A DNA stretch of 64,000 nucleotides from NCBI GenBank assembly GCA_019671005.1, contig CM033718.1:3906001-3970000 (forward strand). The letters run 5' to 3'. This document shows positions 36,801 through 49,240 of this stretch, in pieces (positions within the stretch are counted from its first letter, which is position 1; each line of letters opens with the position of its first letter). The notes beneath the pieces were generated by a model, which saw nothing but the letters and a program-made list of their open reading frames with translations, searched no databases and was not told the DNA's origin. This DNA is from Hibiscus mutabilis (lineage: Eukaryota > Streptophyta > Magnoliopsida > Malvales > Malvaceae). A program made the translations under genes and the position numbers.

Positions 36801-39800
36801 ACTTTATAATGAAAAGAAATGTTCTGAATAAAGAGAAAGACAAAATTTAACCAATGGTATAACAAATGAAGAAAATGACATCCAAGATGATAAGACGGGA
36901 GGGTTACCTCTTCAGTGTCTATGACTTCCCAATGACCATCTTCAGAAGATTCGAAGTAAATCCTCGTATGCCCAGGGTCATATCCATTACAAGGGCCCAA
37001 GAAAAGCCAATATCTGTTGTACCTACGATCAGAGCCCAAAAATATAGATTGCTGCATTGGGTGTATAAAATCTCCTACTTCAGTTTGTTTTGCATCCTTT
37101 CCACTGCTAGAACATTTCTCTTTTTCAAAAAACTTTGTAATTGACGACGAGTCAACCGGGCGAGAGTCTGATGACGTGTGTGGTTCTTGTCCACCATAGA
37201 CCCAAGATGGCCTAGGAAAATTCTGTCGGATTGATGATGCTCTCTTAATTTTCGCTCCAGAACCATAGTGAGGGATGCTGGGAATAAACTCAACAATGGC
37301 TTTACCAGGATTCTGAAAAATAAAATAATGACTAAAATGAGAAACTATCAGGTATGGAACTACGGAAAAATCATAACTTCATAGCAGAGTAAGATGAGAG
37401 AATGAATACCTACAACCCTCCAAATACTAGGAAGTAAAAGAAAGCAGTCAGTAGTTTATATTTGATGTAAATATTTTATCAAAATCATCAAACAGATCAT
37501 GGATCTTCAAGGAAAAGAAAAGAAAAAAAAGATCCACAAAAAATTGGTGACCATAAAAGCAACATCCCATACAAGGGAGCAGAAGAGGATCTTTTTCAAT
37601 CTTTCTTCTCTTGTTTGTTTGTTTCAATTTTATGTGGGTGAAGAGGCGAGGAAGAAAGGGGAAGGGGGTGTCAACTTGGCTGGACGAAACTGGTTTACCT
37701 CCATTCGGATACTGGAACCAGCGCTAAGAAGATCAATCAAAGCCACTAATGCATTCAGCTTCTCTTCAATGCTCAAGTCAAAATATTCACCTTCCATAAG
37801 CCCTAGCAACCACAACTCTCCTGGATGACTTTCATCAATTTCAGTGGAGACTGTCAGCATGTTATTTTTACTTTTATGACGCTTATCATGCTTTATTTTC
37901 CTTTGATAGTAATTTTCTGAGTCACACTCAGAATCATCACTGCTACCATCAGAGTCATCATCAACACTTCCAGAATCCTCAGTATCAGAATGACAATCAT
38001 TGCTGTCCTTTGCAACAGAACTACAGCGCAGACGATAAGCAGATGATGAAATCTTTTCAAATAAAGTAATATCACTTGAAAGAGATGAACATATTAATTC
38101 TTCAAGTTCCTCAGTCGAGCTAGTGAGATTCAATTCAGTAACCTTCAAAAGATTAAAAAGATATATTGATCACTGAAACAAGGTCATAATAATGACTACA
38201 ATGAGTATTTCAACTCAGATTGCTTCTGCAACAGATTTTTTTTCAGTTTTAAAATATATATGCATAAAGATCCTAGTCTTACCGGCAAAGACAATGCCAA
38301 GTCTGAAAGTTTTAGCCCATTATTTCCTCTTTCTGACAAAATTTTAAACAGCTCACACTTTAAACTACCAGGGCGTAGGCCAAACCTCACCATGAGGTTC
38401 ATTTCCTGTATTTTAGGAAAGAAGATTAAATATAAAAATGACATGTTTCACATATAACCAAATATCTCAGGGCCACAAGGAACTCCAAAGAAGTTCGTGT
38501 CTGAGAATAGCCATATATATAATACATAAAAATAATGTACTCATACCTTGCTAAGAGCTTCCCTGCGTAATAGACGTTGTTTTGAACCAAAGCCAGCTGC
38601 AACTAAAACTTGGCGTAATATTTCTGTCCATGTCAGAGGGTTCAAGGATGCCTTCCAGAACTCGACCGCAAACTCTTGGTTCTCTACCTGAAAAAAGGAA
38701 AACAATCACATACATTTTTTTTATCAAGGACATAGAGCTCCAAGAACTTCTGACAATTCAATACCTCAACATCATAGGATTTTTAGGAAAGATTACAACC
38801 ATCAAAAATATCTTTACCAAGATTCAAGTGATACATCCGTGTACAATTCTAGGAAGAATTACAACTGTGTTCCACAACTAACACGTGCATTTCCCTTATT
38901 ATTGTTTCCCCTTTGCATATATATGTACTCTGCTAAGACAAATGTTGATATCAGAGAGCATTTTAGAGTGTTTCTCTGTTAAATCTTATTAAAAAATGTT
39001 GTACAAGAGTACTCCTTTTATAGACTTTACAAGTAGTTAACCTAGAGTAGTCTACCTAAGAAATATAACTCTTGTCCTTTAATGAGATAGAGTTTATCTA
39101 GATTTAAACTTTTAAATTCAAACTATTAGATGAGATAAGATGAGATAAGATAAGATTACAACATTTAATTTACATCTAATATCCTACACTCCCCCTCAAA
39201 CTGGTGTGTATATGTTGTATACTCCCAGTTTGGATGAGAACTCGTCAAAGGTCACTCTCGGAAGTGCCTTTGTAAAGATATCCGCCAGTTGACTCTTTGT
39301 AGGAACATAGTGCAGCTTTACGACACCGCTGTTTACCTTCTCATAAATAAAATGCCTGTCAATTTTGATATGTTTAGTCTGGTCATGCTGTACTGGATTC
39401 TTAGCAATACTCATTGCTGATTGGTTATCACTCAGTACCTCGAACTCCTGTTTTTCATCCAACTCCGGCTCGGTGAGAAGTTTTTTAAGCCACATGCCTT
39501 CGCAAATTCCAATGGCCATAGCCCTATATTCTGATTCTGCACTACTTCGAGACACCACGGTTTGCTTTTTACTCCTCCATGTGACTAAGTTTCCCCTCAC
39601 AAACAAACAATAGCCACTCACAAATTTTCTATCTGAACTCTCCTGCCTAGCTAGAATCTGTGTAAATATTCACATTCTGTCTTGATTTTTCCTGAAAATA
39701 AGTCCAAATCCTGGTGTAAACTTTAAGTATCGCAGGACTCTATTGGCTGCCTCCATATGTTCTTCTCTAGGATCACTCATGTGCTGGCTGATTATGCTTA

Positions 39801-42800
39801 CTGGATAAGCTATATCAGGTCTAGTGAGTGATAAATAAATCAGTTTCCCAACCAGCCTTTGGTAGGATTCTCTGTTCACGGGAGTACTCGTGCCATTTTT
39901 TCCAAACTTCAAGCCTGCATCAATTGGAGTGTCTGCTGGTTTACATCCAAGCATTCCAGTTTCCGAGAGCATGTCCAAGATGTACTTTCTATGATTTATG
40001 ACTATTCCCTCATTTGATCTAGCCACCTCCATTCTGAGAAAGTACCTAAGACTTCCCAAGTCTTTAGTCTCAAACTTTGTTGCCAAAAAAGTCTTTAGTT
40101 TCTCAATTTCCTTTGTGTCATCTCCTGTAATGATCATATCATCAACGTAAACAATAAGGAGAGTTTTTTTACCATCTGAAGCTACCTTCTTAAACAAGGT
40201 GTGATATGCCTGCGTTTGCTTGAACCCGTTCTTCACCATGGCCTTCGTGAGTCTGTCAAACCAGGCCCTTGGTGATTGCTTCAGCCCATACAAGGATCTA
40301 TTTAGTTTGCACGCTTTTTGTTTCGTTGAGTCATCCTCTAAGCCTGGTGGAATCTGCATATATACTTCTTCTTCAAGCTTTCCATTCAAAGAAACATTCT
40401 TGATGTCCAGTTGGTGCAACTTCCAATCTTTATTAACTGCTAATGAGAGCAGCACCCTTATTGTATTCAGTTTTGCCACAGGTGCAAAAGTCTCATGATA
40501 GTCTACTCCATATGACTGAGTAAATCCCTTTGCCACTAACCTTGCCTTGAACCTCTCGATGCTTCCATCAGAATGATACTTTACTGTGAAAACCCACTTG
40601 CATCCGACCACCTTTTTTCCTTCTGGCAGTTTAGTTAAACTCCATGTGTTATTTTGTTGTAGGGCTTTGACCTCTTCTTCAACAGCTTTCCTTCAATCAG
40701 GATTTTCAAATGCCTCTTCCACTGTTCTAGGGATCCTTACACTGTTAATATTAGCTGTAAAAGCCTTGAAACTAGACAATAGTTTTCCATAAGCAACAAA
40801 TCTATCAATAGGATGATTAGTGCATTTTCTTACCCCCTTTCTGATTGCAATCGGAAAATCATCTAAATTCTCATGAACTGGACTTTTTGAGACATCATTG
40901 CTTACCCTTTCCTCCATGGCAGCAAGACTTAAGATCAATTCTTGGCAAGTACTAGGCTAATCAATGGGTTCAGTGACAATTTTCTTTCTTCTGGTATAGG
41001 GAGTAAGCTGTTTGACTAGAGATTGTGGGGTTTGAGTAGTGTGAGGCATGGGAGATCTAGGTTCTGGAGAAGGTCTTCCTACTGGAACATTAGAAGAGAT
41101 GGGAGATGTAAGCTCTGGAGAAGTTGTAGGATCATCAGAGTTGCTAGGTTGTTCATCCTGTGTTTGTTCAAGGGTCGAAAAAGGAGATAACAAAGGAAGA
41201 ATATGAGTAGGAGTAATAGGCTGAGATTCCTCACATCTCTCCCCCTGAATCTTAGTCCCTACAGAGTAAGGTTAATTTTCAAACAAAGTAACATCAAATG
41301 AAACATAGGTTTTCTTGGTAAAAGGTGAGTAACATTTGTAGCCCTTCTGACTTAATGAGTATCCTATAAACACACACCGCAAGGACCTAGGATCAAGCTT
41401 ACTCCTATTGTTGCTATGCACATGAACAAAAGCTGTGCAGCCAAATACTCGAAAAGGAATAACAGATGACCATGGTTTGAAATGTGGAAAAAGATGTAAA
41501 AGGGTGTCAAAAGGAGATTTGAAGCCCATAGTTTTGCTAGGCATCCTATTAATTAGGAAAGTAGCAATAAGAAGTGCTTCCCCCCAAAGATACTGAGGAG
41601 CATTAGCAGAAAGCAGAAGAGATCGAGTTACCTCAAGTAGATGTCTGTTTTTTTCTTTCGGCAACCCTATTTTGCTGAGTGTTGACACGAGAAGTAAGGT
41701 GAAAGATACCTTTCTCTCGAAAAAAGGAACCAAGGGATTTAGTAAGATACTCACTCCCATTATCACTCTGAACTATCTTTATTTTGCGTTCAAATTGGTT
41801 TTCGATCATGTGATAAAACGTTTTAAATATCGTTTCAACCTCCGATTTTTCTTTCATGAGATAGGTCCAAGTAATCCGAGAGTGATCATCAATAAAGGAC
41901 ACAAACCAGCGAGCCAGAGATACATTTTTAACTTTAGAATGACCCCAAATGTCGCTGTGTATGATAGAGAAAGGAGAGGTAGGTTTAAATTTAGTGGGAA
42001 TATATGATTGTCTTGTATGTTTGGCAAGTTGACATGCATCACAGGTGAATGACGAGGGATGTTTATTCAGGAACAACTTAGGAAACAATTTCGCAAGATA
42101 GTAGAAATTCGGGTGTCCTAATCGAAAATGCCATAGCATGACATCTTTGGAAAGAAGGGAAGAGGAAAAAACTGTAGATGTAGGACAACTGGGAATAGTT
42201 TTGTTTCGAGAGGATAGGCCATCAAGAATGTAGAGTCCATTGTGTCGCCTAGCATTGTCAATCACCGTCCTCGAGTCTTGTGCCTGAAAAATACAACCAG
42301 ACAGCCCAAAGTTAACATCACAATTCTCATCTTTAACAATTTTGCTAATAGACAGAAGATTGCAGACTAGTTTTGGTACATAAAGAACATCAGACAGTAC
42401 TAGATGATCATTTAATTGAATAGAACCACTTCCTGATACAATGGAGAGAGATCCATCGGCAACTTTGATAGATGATGCAAATGAATGTGGCTTGTACTCA
42501 TGAAAAAGGTCACGATTGCCTGTCATATGGTCAGAAGCACCAGAATCCACTATCCAACTCCAGGGATTGACTGTGGCCAAACAAGAAATTCTACCTTCTA
42601 TAGCAAGAAATGCAGTAGAATCTGATTTGGAGAATATTTGACCAAACATCTGTTGAAGCTCCACAATCTGTTGCTTACTGAAATTGCTGGAAGAACTGTC
42701 ATGCGCAGTAACATGTGCTTCTCTCGGGGCTTTGACCCGTTGGGATTTCCACTCTACTGGTCTCACTGATTGAGACGGAATGGGAGAAAAAGGCGCATCT

Positions 42801-45800
42801 GAAAGGGTAAAATCAGATGGACGAGAGCTTACTGGAAAGCTAATTGCAGAAGCAGCATGTTCTGTTGTAGCCATGTTTTCTAAATAGGGAAGAAAGGTCG
42901 AGAGAAGAGAGGAAAAAAATTGAAATTTGGAAGAAAGGATCGACCTAAACTGATGCCATGTTGAAATCAGAGAACATTTTAGAGTGTTTCTGTTAAATCT
43001 TATTAAAAAATGTTGTACAAGAGTACTCCTTTTATAGGCTTTACAAGTAGTTAACCTAGAGTAGTCTACCTAAGAGATATAACTTTTATCCTTTAATGAG
43101 ATAGAGTTTATCTAGATTTAAACTTTTAAATTCAAACTATTAGATGAGATAAGATAAGATTACAACATTTAATTTACATTTAATATCCTACAACAAACAT
43201 ATCACTTAAAATGCCCAGGGCTTTTGTTTGATGATTCATTCAACCTGTACTATGGTTAAAGCCATCACACAGGAAGGAACAAAATCAGAATACCAGGCCA
43301 GCCAAAACATTGAACGCACATCAACCTAACATATTATCTTTTGCAACTTGACCAACATGCTTAGTAAACAGATAAATAGAAACAATTCATTGTCAACTCA
43401 GAAAAAGGGTTAGCCTGTCTTCAACTCATTCCTGATCGATGCCCCAAAGTCTTGAAGTGAAATATAAGTCCAACAACAAAATTCCTTAAAAAAATGGATC
43501 TTGTCTGACAATGCTTCCTTTTTAATGGATCTATTTTCTAGTCAAATAACTATCGAATCCAGCCTTGTTTTTTGGTCTACCACTTTGAAACACTTTTCAA
43601 AAGGATTATAAATAACATTATCTATGTCAATGCGAAGAAATCTAAAAATAATGTCTAGGGCTTGCTTATCCTAACCCGATCACCTAAATAATAATGTCTA
43701 GGGCTTGCTTATCCTATTAATACCCACAGAAGAACAACAATTGCAAGCAAACAGATACATGCAAGCAAGCATTTATGTAAACCTGCATGATCATGACTCA
43801 CCGACTGAAGAAGAGCAAGAAACTTGCAAGATAGGCTAAAATAAGGCAAAAGTGCACCACTCAACTCTGATTGGACATCAGATAAAAGAAGCTTGAGAAG
43901 AGCAATGTGAATTTTCCCAAGTAACAAGGAATCCTGAGATGGATATATATGTTTATAAGGAAAAAAAAAAGAGAAAATCAATATAAGCCAAGTTAAGAAC
44001 TTCAAAGTATACCGCACAATATAGACGAGAGGTAACCTTATCATGAAATGCTTGAGCAAACTCATCAAGTGTAAATGAGCATATGTCAAGTGTTACTGAA
44101 TAGGTATACAAGAAATGGAAAACCTGAAAAAAATTCAAACAATAGTCAAGCAACATAATTAAGAAAAATAAAGGAATGGGACTCGTATCGTGCTGCCATA
44201 ATATTGAATGAAGAACAACATTAATGAACGTTAGGCTTAGCAGGCACCTTAAACAGTTTTTTGACAATTTCGGGAGATGAATCCCAGGGTTGCATACTGA
44301 ATGGTTGCTTCATCTTAACCGAATTTGGTGGAAACTTCGGCAGCAAATCTGGGAAACCATAAAATATTCTTTACAGAAATCCAAAAAAAAATTACCTTAT
44401 ATATGCACATAATATAAATGTTACACATAAGATGTAAAAAAATGCTCAAGTATTCTTAGAATAATAAAATACTAAACCAGACAACCTTTGCAAAGGGAGC
44501 AACCAAGATATCCGCTTGTACCAAGATGATCTGCACATGTTAATGGATTTGGTCCAGCTTGTAACTCCCTCAACTCCAATTCTTCATCATCAACTAGCAT
44601 TGCGAGTTGATCAAGGCGTTCATCAGATATAGTCCCATCCAAAGCAAGTTCACAATTTTCTTTGCGTGGTTGCCTCTGATTGTCATTTATGTTGGATTGC
44701 ACCTGGCACAAAACAGGCAAGTGAACATTAATACAGAAGTTATAGAGAAGTTAAGATTAAAAAACAAAAATGCAATAGAAATGACCATAAGTACCTCTCT
44801 TCTCTTAATGGAAGACCTCTTCTTTTCCTGTAATTTCTTTTCCAAACTTCTCTGTTTCTGAAATTTCAAGTTAATGTCAGCATATTTTTTACGCAAGACC
44901 GTTAAGAAAAATCTAGGAAATGATCAATCAAAAGCATATCCACTGTGTTTTCTGAGAATAATCATAAATAAATAAATAAAAGGCTTCGGCTTCCCAAGAA
45001 CATTAAAAGAAAGAAGTAAACATAAAATCTTGCGATTGAAATAATTAATAGCCAACCATTTGAGATACTAAAGGCTGTTGTCTTTTGTTCCGAGGTGGTT
45101 TCCTTCGCACTGCAGGGCTAGTTTGAGGAGGGGCACCAATTTCTCGATTAGAAAAATCAACACCAGTAGGAATATATCCACCCTCAGGGTTCACAACCCT
45201 CCAAACTGTCATCAAACCTTTTCCAATACCATGTTTCTTCACTGGGGCTTTCTCATTAATGTTGTTCTGATGGTCCATGCCAGTAAACTGAAAAACCTTA
45301 AATACAAGAAGCAAAAGTAAAAGAAATAAGAAAACAGAAGTCGGAATTGGAGATGAACATCTTGAAAACATTCTCCGTACCTTTCTCCTTTTGGCTATTC
45401 CTCTTTCGCACTCTTGATCAGCAGGGTGAGAGTGAGACTCTTTAGAACCTAAATATAGTAATTATGACCAAGTCCATAAAGACATCAAAATACAGCATGA
45501 ACAGACAAGAATACTAGAAAAAGCAAAAATCAAACTATAACAAGCTATGTTATTCCAACCTTCCGTGTTGGTTCAAGTACCCTTGTCACAGACACTTATC
45601 CAACATGTTACTGAAGTAAACATGTATATGGAATCTTTACCTTCTAAATAGAAAACTTAAAAATAATTGAAACACACCAATGTTGGATAAAAATTGCTCC
45701 CAAGTCTAAGCTATATAGATTAAGATAAAAACAGAAACAAGAAGAAAAAATAAATTTAAAAAATTCACTAGTTAAGACTGTATTTCACCGGTTATATGTA

Positions 45801-46698
45801 CAGTGTTAACAAGGAAAATTACATTTTTATTTCAGAAAAAAGGAAACCTTGAAAATTTTCAATGGATGAGCACCAGAAATGGAATGAGGTTTCCAATATA
45901 ATTTTGATTATCAGCAAAGCCACAAAATCAAGGCACCAAACAAATGAAGACTTTATTTATGAAAAAATAACAACATTTGTTAATAGCATCAATAACCGCC
46001 AAGGCCTAAAGTCTACAAGCTTCCATCAGTGTACCTTTGCAGTGGGAAAAGGCCTGGGAAGGAAAAGAGTCGAATCCCACACCAAGCGGAGGACCATCCT
46101 TGCGAAATACCTTTTTTAGAATGTACTGAGCAGGCAACAAATCCTGAGGAAGAAGCATTTTCTTCTTGTTCTTGCCAAAGCCGTTTGCAACTGAAGAAGT
46201 GCTTTTATGATTCTCACTGGCAGCAAAAATGCCTGCAGCATTCAATTTTGTAGAAGCAGAGGACTTTTTCATCGAACGAAAAGGTAAAATAGTTATGTTA
46301 TCCCTTTTCCTCTTATAGATAAACCATTGCTGAACCTGCTTCCGAGTTAGTCCTAAAGACACAGCATAGTTTTCCATCTCATCCAGCGTAGGATATCTTT
46401 TTTCTGGTTCACATGATAAGAAAATAAAAGGGATAAGTAATCATATATTCATATCAGACAGCTGAAAACAGCTATGAAAATCAATATTAAAGCCATGTCA
46501 GACTTGAGAAGAATGTTTATTTAGCTTAATATTAAGAATATACTTTAAGAAACAATCTTAAGATGTCGATCGGAAAACTTAAACAAAGCAAACACCATTT
46601 TTAATCTTCATTACTAAAAGAGAAAAATATCCAGAGCCAAAAACACCTTTATATAAGTCCTCAAGTTCGTCAAGTTGAAGTTGCGATTTCCTCTTCAT
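33847..46698 (-). CDS. RLT3: RLT3-like homeodomain/DDT transcriptional regulator
   Basis: I could trace 17 exons on the minus strand: 46698-46647, 46403-46035, 45448-45381, 45287-45057, 44857-44795, 44702-44486, 44348-44248, 44123-44037, 43933-43802, 38687-38547, 38405-38283, 38142-37699, 37312-36908, 36655-36056, 35427-35323, 35249-35027 and 33869-33847. All borders are GT-AG and phases close into 1127 residues without a stop. Residues 1-55 are a homeodomain (VQQWFIYKRKR in helix 3, with Tyr where Asn51 is usual). A DDT domain follows at about 367-425 (VFHFLYTYSVTLDICSFTL), then WHIM-type segments, an acidic stretch at about 570-600, and CESCH..CRICH cysteine pairs in exon 14. RLT proteins are accessory subunits of plant ISWI chromatin remodellers; RLT3 (AT4G12750) is the closest I recall. 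Intron 9 holds a copia element in the same orientation. Confidence 0.9.
34113..34975. repeat. Dispersed GGGT(T/C)GGG-type repeat in RLT3 intron 16
   Basis: It starts GAGGTGGCAATTGGGTGGG and ends in strings of GGGTTCAGG / GGGTCGGGC units, with an AT-rich middle. A relative at 48553-49240 starts GTGGTGGCAATCGGGTCG. The two share edges, which suggests a repeat family. Confidence 0.45.
38943..39188 (-). repeat. copia 3' LTR
   Basis: 246 bases, TGTTGATATC..CCTACA on the plus strand. Compared with the other LTR it has an extra ten-base GATGAGATAA-type repeat near 39130. Confidence 0.93.
39189..39200 (-). other. copia polypurine tract
   Basis: Minus strand reads TTTGAGGGGGAG directly before the 3' LTR start TGTAGG. 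Primes second-strand synthesis. Confidence 0.8.
39196..39621 (-). pseudogene. copia RNase H fragment
   Basis: The frame reads SGYCLFVRGNLVTWRSKKQ, then SSAESEYRAMA, DNQSAMSIAKNP and HIKIDRHFIYEKV, the classic copia RNase H signatures, to a natural stop near the polypurine tract. The link to the reverse transcriptase upstream is broken by stops near 39622-39670, where the start of RNase H is lost. Confidence 0.9.
39670..40611 (-). pseudogene. copia reverse transcriptase fragment
   Basis: About 310 open codons covering most of the polymerase: ARLVAKGFTQSYGVDY, LNRSLYGLKQSPRAW, and the catalytic LLIVYVDDMIITGDD. The frame continues upstream to about 40690, where a stop interrupts it, and ends prematurely at 39670. 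Confidence 0.93.
40693..41193 (-). pseudogene. copia linker between integrase and reverse transcriptase
   Basis: Two open pieces (41193-40957 and 40938-40693) separated by a stop. The first is Ser/Pro/Thr-rich, the second contains NHPIDRFVAYGKLLSSFKAF and TVEEAFENPD, typical of the stretch before copia reverse transcriptase. Confidence 0.75.
41272..41766 (-). pseudogene. copia integrase C-terminal part
   Basis: Frame with RSLLLSANAPQYLWGEALL, FGCTAFVHVH and RCVFIGYSLSQKGYKCY, the integrase C-terminal signatures. It overlaps the upstream frame; the shift falls in an A-run near 41645-41655. Confidence 0.88.
41633..42874 (-). pseudogene. copia gag remnant, protease and integrase core
   Basis: 413 open codons from an ATG only 84 bases after the primer site. 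The first ~100 residues lack the usual gag domain and zinc knuckle. Protease motif WIVDSGASDHMTG, then pre-integrase WHFRLGHPNF and CDACQLAKH, and integrase acidic residues in HSDIWG, VQSDNGSEY and RVAERKK. The frame is lost by an indel right after the last motif. The short 5' part suggests an internal gag deletion. Confidence 0.92.
42950..42958 (-). other. copia primer-binding site
   Basis: Minus strand TGGCATCAG directly after the 5' LTR; one base from TGGTATCAG, the initiator-tRNA-Met complement used by most copia elements. Confidence 0.8.
42959..43192 (-). repeat. copia 5' LTR
   Basis: 234 bases, TGTTGAAATC..CCTACA on the plus strand, collinear with 38943-39188. Confidence 0.93.
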
Positions 46699-47400
46699 TT
46701 CCAACCACGCTCTCCTAGCCTTCAAACCGATTCCTCTAACTTAATTCAAATTCCAGAAAGCTGAAAACTAGAGCCAAAGTAAACATACTGCGAATTCCAA
46801 AAAATAATCATTCAATAATGGAATAAAGTACAACCCAAACCCTCCACCTCAACCAAAGAAGAGGATAAGAGTAGAAAAGGATTAAAGGATTCCACCACCC
46901 ATAGCGGCTACTGAGTATTATCATCATTAAACAAACATGTAAAAGAACAAATAGAAGATTTTTCGATGTCCCCATCATCAGAAAAAATGAAGAAAAGAAA
47001 AAGCACCCATTTTCCTGGAAACAAATTAGCAACCAAATTCTGGGTTCAGTGCAGAGAAACTGCTGAGAATTAGAGTCCCTCTTAAAGAACCAAAGATGGA
47101 AGAGGGAACAGTGAAGTGCAAAAACCGAAGTGGGTTTTCCAGTAGAATTACAGATAATAAACATAAAATTACAAGCATAAAGCTGACATTAAGAGATACA
47201 AGACGAAGGAACACTTACTTATAAGGCAGGAAATGTGATAGAGATAAATTGAAGAAGATGAATCAGCAAGAAAAGGGGATGGTTGGGGTTGAGAACTGAA
47301 AGACAGCCAGAGATTTTAGAAGAAGAAGAAAAACCAGTAGGGTTTTGGGTTTTATCATCTTTCTAGCTTTTCCTTTTTAATAAATAAATAATTTAGTCGT
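46699..47400 (-). other. 5' leader and promoter region of the RLT3-like gene
   Basis: Upstream of the ATG at 46698. A donor-like AAGTAAGTG on the minus strand near 47213-47220 suggests a leader intron whose non-coding first exon lies at about 47220-47350. Open stretches here (46808-47164 and 47026-47214, minus) have no family resemblance. Confidence 0.4.
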
Positions 47401-48194
47401 ATATAATTTTTGGGGTGGATTTTCAGTTTTTACTTTGTGCTTTCATAAAATAAATAAAGAAATATCTCGTCTCTCTCAGTCTCTAACTATCTGGCTCCGT
47501 CGCTTGTTCAGTCTCACGCTGAGCTGAGGCCTGTTAGGCCCATACCAAAACCCACTTCCTTGGCCTTTCAGTTATATTTAGATTTTTTAGTCTAAGTTGT
47601 TATTTTGGTAAATAGGGGTGGTAAATAGGGGTGTAAACAAGCTATGTTGAGTTCGACTCAACTTGTTAAGAATTTGAGTTAAGTCCGAGTTCAGGTTGAG
47701 TATTAATCAAATTTTGATCGAGTCGAACTCAAGTAGCTCACATTTCGTCTCATTTCATTTACAACAACAATAATAATAGGTTCACTTTAATTTTAAAAAA
47801 TTAATATATTATATTTTCGAGTAGCTTTCTAACTTTTCGAGTCAGATATCGAATAGTTTAGCTTGGCTCGTTAAAAACTCAAGTCAAATTCGGGTCTAAT
47901 CAAATTCAGCTTTAACCGAGCTGTATTCAAATAGTTCGCGATCTATCTCGTCTCATTTGTAACCCTAGTGACAAACATGCATTGGGATCGGATTTGATTT
48001 TGTCTAGTTTGGGTTCGTGTTAGATTGGTCGTGGATTCATATCGTTATGGTTTTGGATTTTTCCATATTCATTTTTTTGGTTTCACTCTTTGAGCTGTTC
48101 CAAGTGAGTTGAAGACAAAGAAGAGGTGGTGCGGTTTTGAGTAGCGTTATTTAAAATTGGCTCAATGGACCAATAAATTTAATATTACTACTAT
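47401..48194. other. Intergenic DNA with a dispersed repeat
   Basis: 47640-47760 resembles 32740-32830 (GTTCGACTCAACTTG, ATTAATCAAATTTTGA). No gene is seen. Confidence 0.4.
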
Positions 48195-48440
48195 ATTATT
48201 ATAGATTATTATTATATATACTGACGGTGAAAAATAAAGTTTTCACAAAATAAGATTATTTAGGGTTTAGAGTTTTAGTTTAGGGTTTAGAGGTTAGGGG
48301 TTTAGGTTGTAAGATTTAGAATGTATTGTTTAGGGTTTAAGGTTTGTGGTTGGATTTTTAGGGTTCTAAAGTTAGAAATTTAGATTTAGGCTTGAAAATA
48401 GGCATGCTTGTGTAAACTTTTTCTACAGTGACAATGTATC
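48195..48440. mobile_element. MITE-like element with telomere-like interior, second copy
   Basis: Ends GACGGTGAAAAATAAAG and, reversed, GTCACTGTAGAAAAAG; interior with several TTTAGGGTTTAG units (48250-48360). It is the opposite-orientation relative of 11045-11290. Confidence 0.45.
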
Positions 48441-48552
48441 ATCTATCAATCCTATTATTATGAGTTTATTGGGTCACTAAATACCCATTAGGGCTATTTT
48501 AAATACCCTAGTTTTGAGGGAGCGAAAGAGACGAAGTTTGATGAAATCTGTA

Positions 48553-49240
48553 GTGGTGGCAATCGGGTCGTTCGGGTCAGGTTCGGGTCGGGTTGATTTT
48601 AGTTCGGGTTATTTTCAGTTTAGGTTTGGATCGGGTCTGATTTTGGTTTAGTTTGAGCCTATGTTATTACAGATCGGTTTGGGTATCGAGTCGGGTGAAT
48701 ATCGGTTCGGTTGATTTTGGGTCGGGTCAATATCGAATCAGTTTACTTTTTAGGTCGAGTCTATATCAGATTAGATGCTTTTCGAGTCGGGTCAATATAG
48801 TGTTTTTCGGGTCTGGTCAATATCGGATCAGTCGGCTTTCAATTTGAGTAAGATGATCTTTTAAAGGAGAAAAATAATGTTAAACAATTAAACTATTACT
48901 AAAGGTTATTGTTAATTAGTAATATAATACAAAATGAAAATAAAACATACATATTTGAAGAAATTAAATTCGGGTTACGTTCGATTCAGATTGATTTTCG
49001 GTTTTGGGTTGCTTTCTGTTCGATTGATTTTTGATTCGGGTTGACGTTCAATTCTAGTTGCTTTCGATTCGGGTTATTTTCAATTTCGGTTAATTTTGAT
49101 TCGGGTTAATTTTTAATTTAACTAAATTTGGGTCGATTTCGATTCAGTTCGGATTCGAGTCAAATTTAGACTACCATGTTCGGGTCTATATCAGGTCGGG
49201 TAAACCGGTTCGAATCTCGAGTCAAGTTTGCTGAGTCTAG
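48553..49240. repeat. Degenerate GGGTCGGGTT-rich repeat
   Basis: Dozens of variants of TCGGGTCGGGTTGATTTT on the plus strand, beginning GTGGTGGCAATCGGGTCG, like the repeat in RLT3 intron 16. No coding sense. Confidence 0.55.

Larger units (their letters stand above)
38943..43192 (-). mobile_element. Ty1/copia retrotransposon with both LTRs and target duplication
   Basis: 4250 bases, bounded by LTRs 38943-39188 (3') and 42959-43192 (5' relative to the element), with ACAAA duplicated at 38938-38942 and 43193-43197. A primer site (TGGCATCAG, minus strand) abuts the 5' LTR and a polypurine tract abuts the 3' LTR. Coding order on the minus strand is protease, integrase, reverse transcriptase, RNase H, the copia order. 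Gag is nearly absent and several frames are broken, so it cannot be autonomous. It lies in intron 9 of the RLT3-like gene, same orientation. The LTRs differ by roughly 3 percent plus two small indels. Confidence 0.95.

Noticed and set aside
48250..48360. True interstitial telomere array
   Set aside because: Units are irregular and few, and are explained by the MITE-like family also present at 11045-11290.
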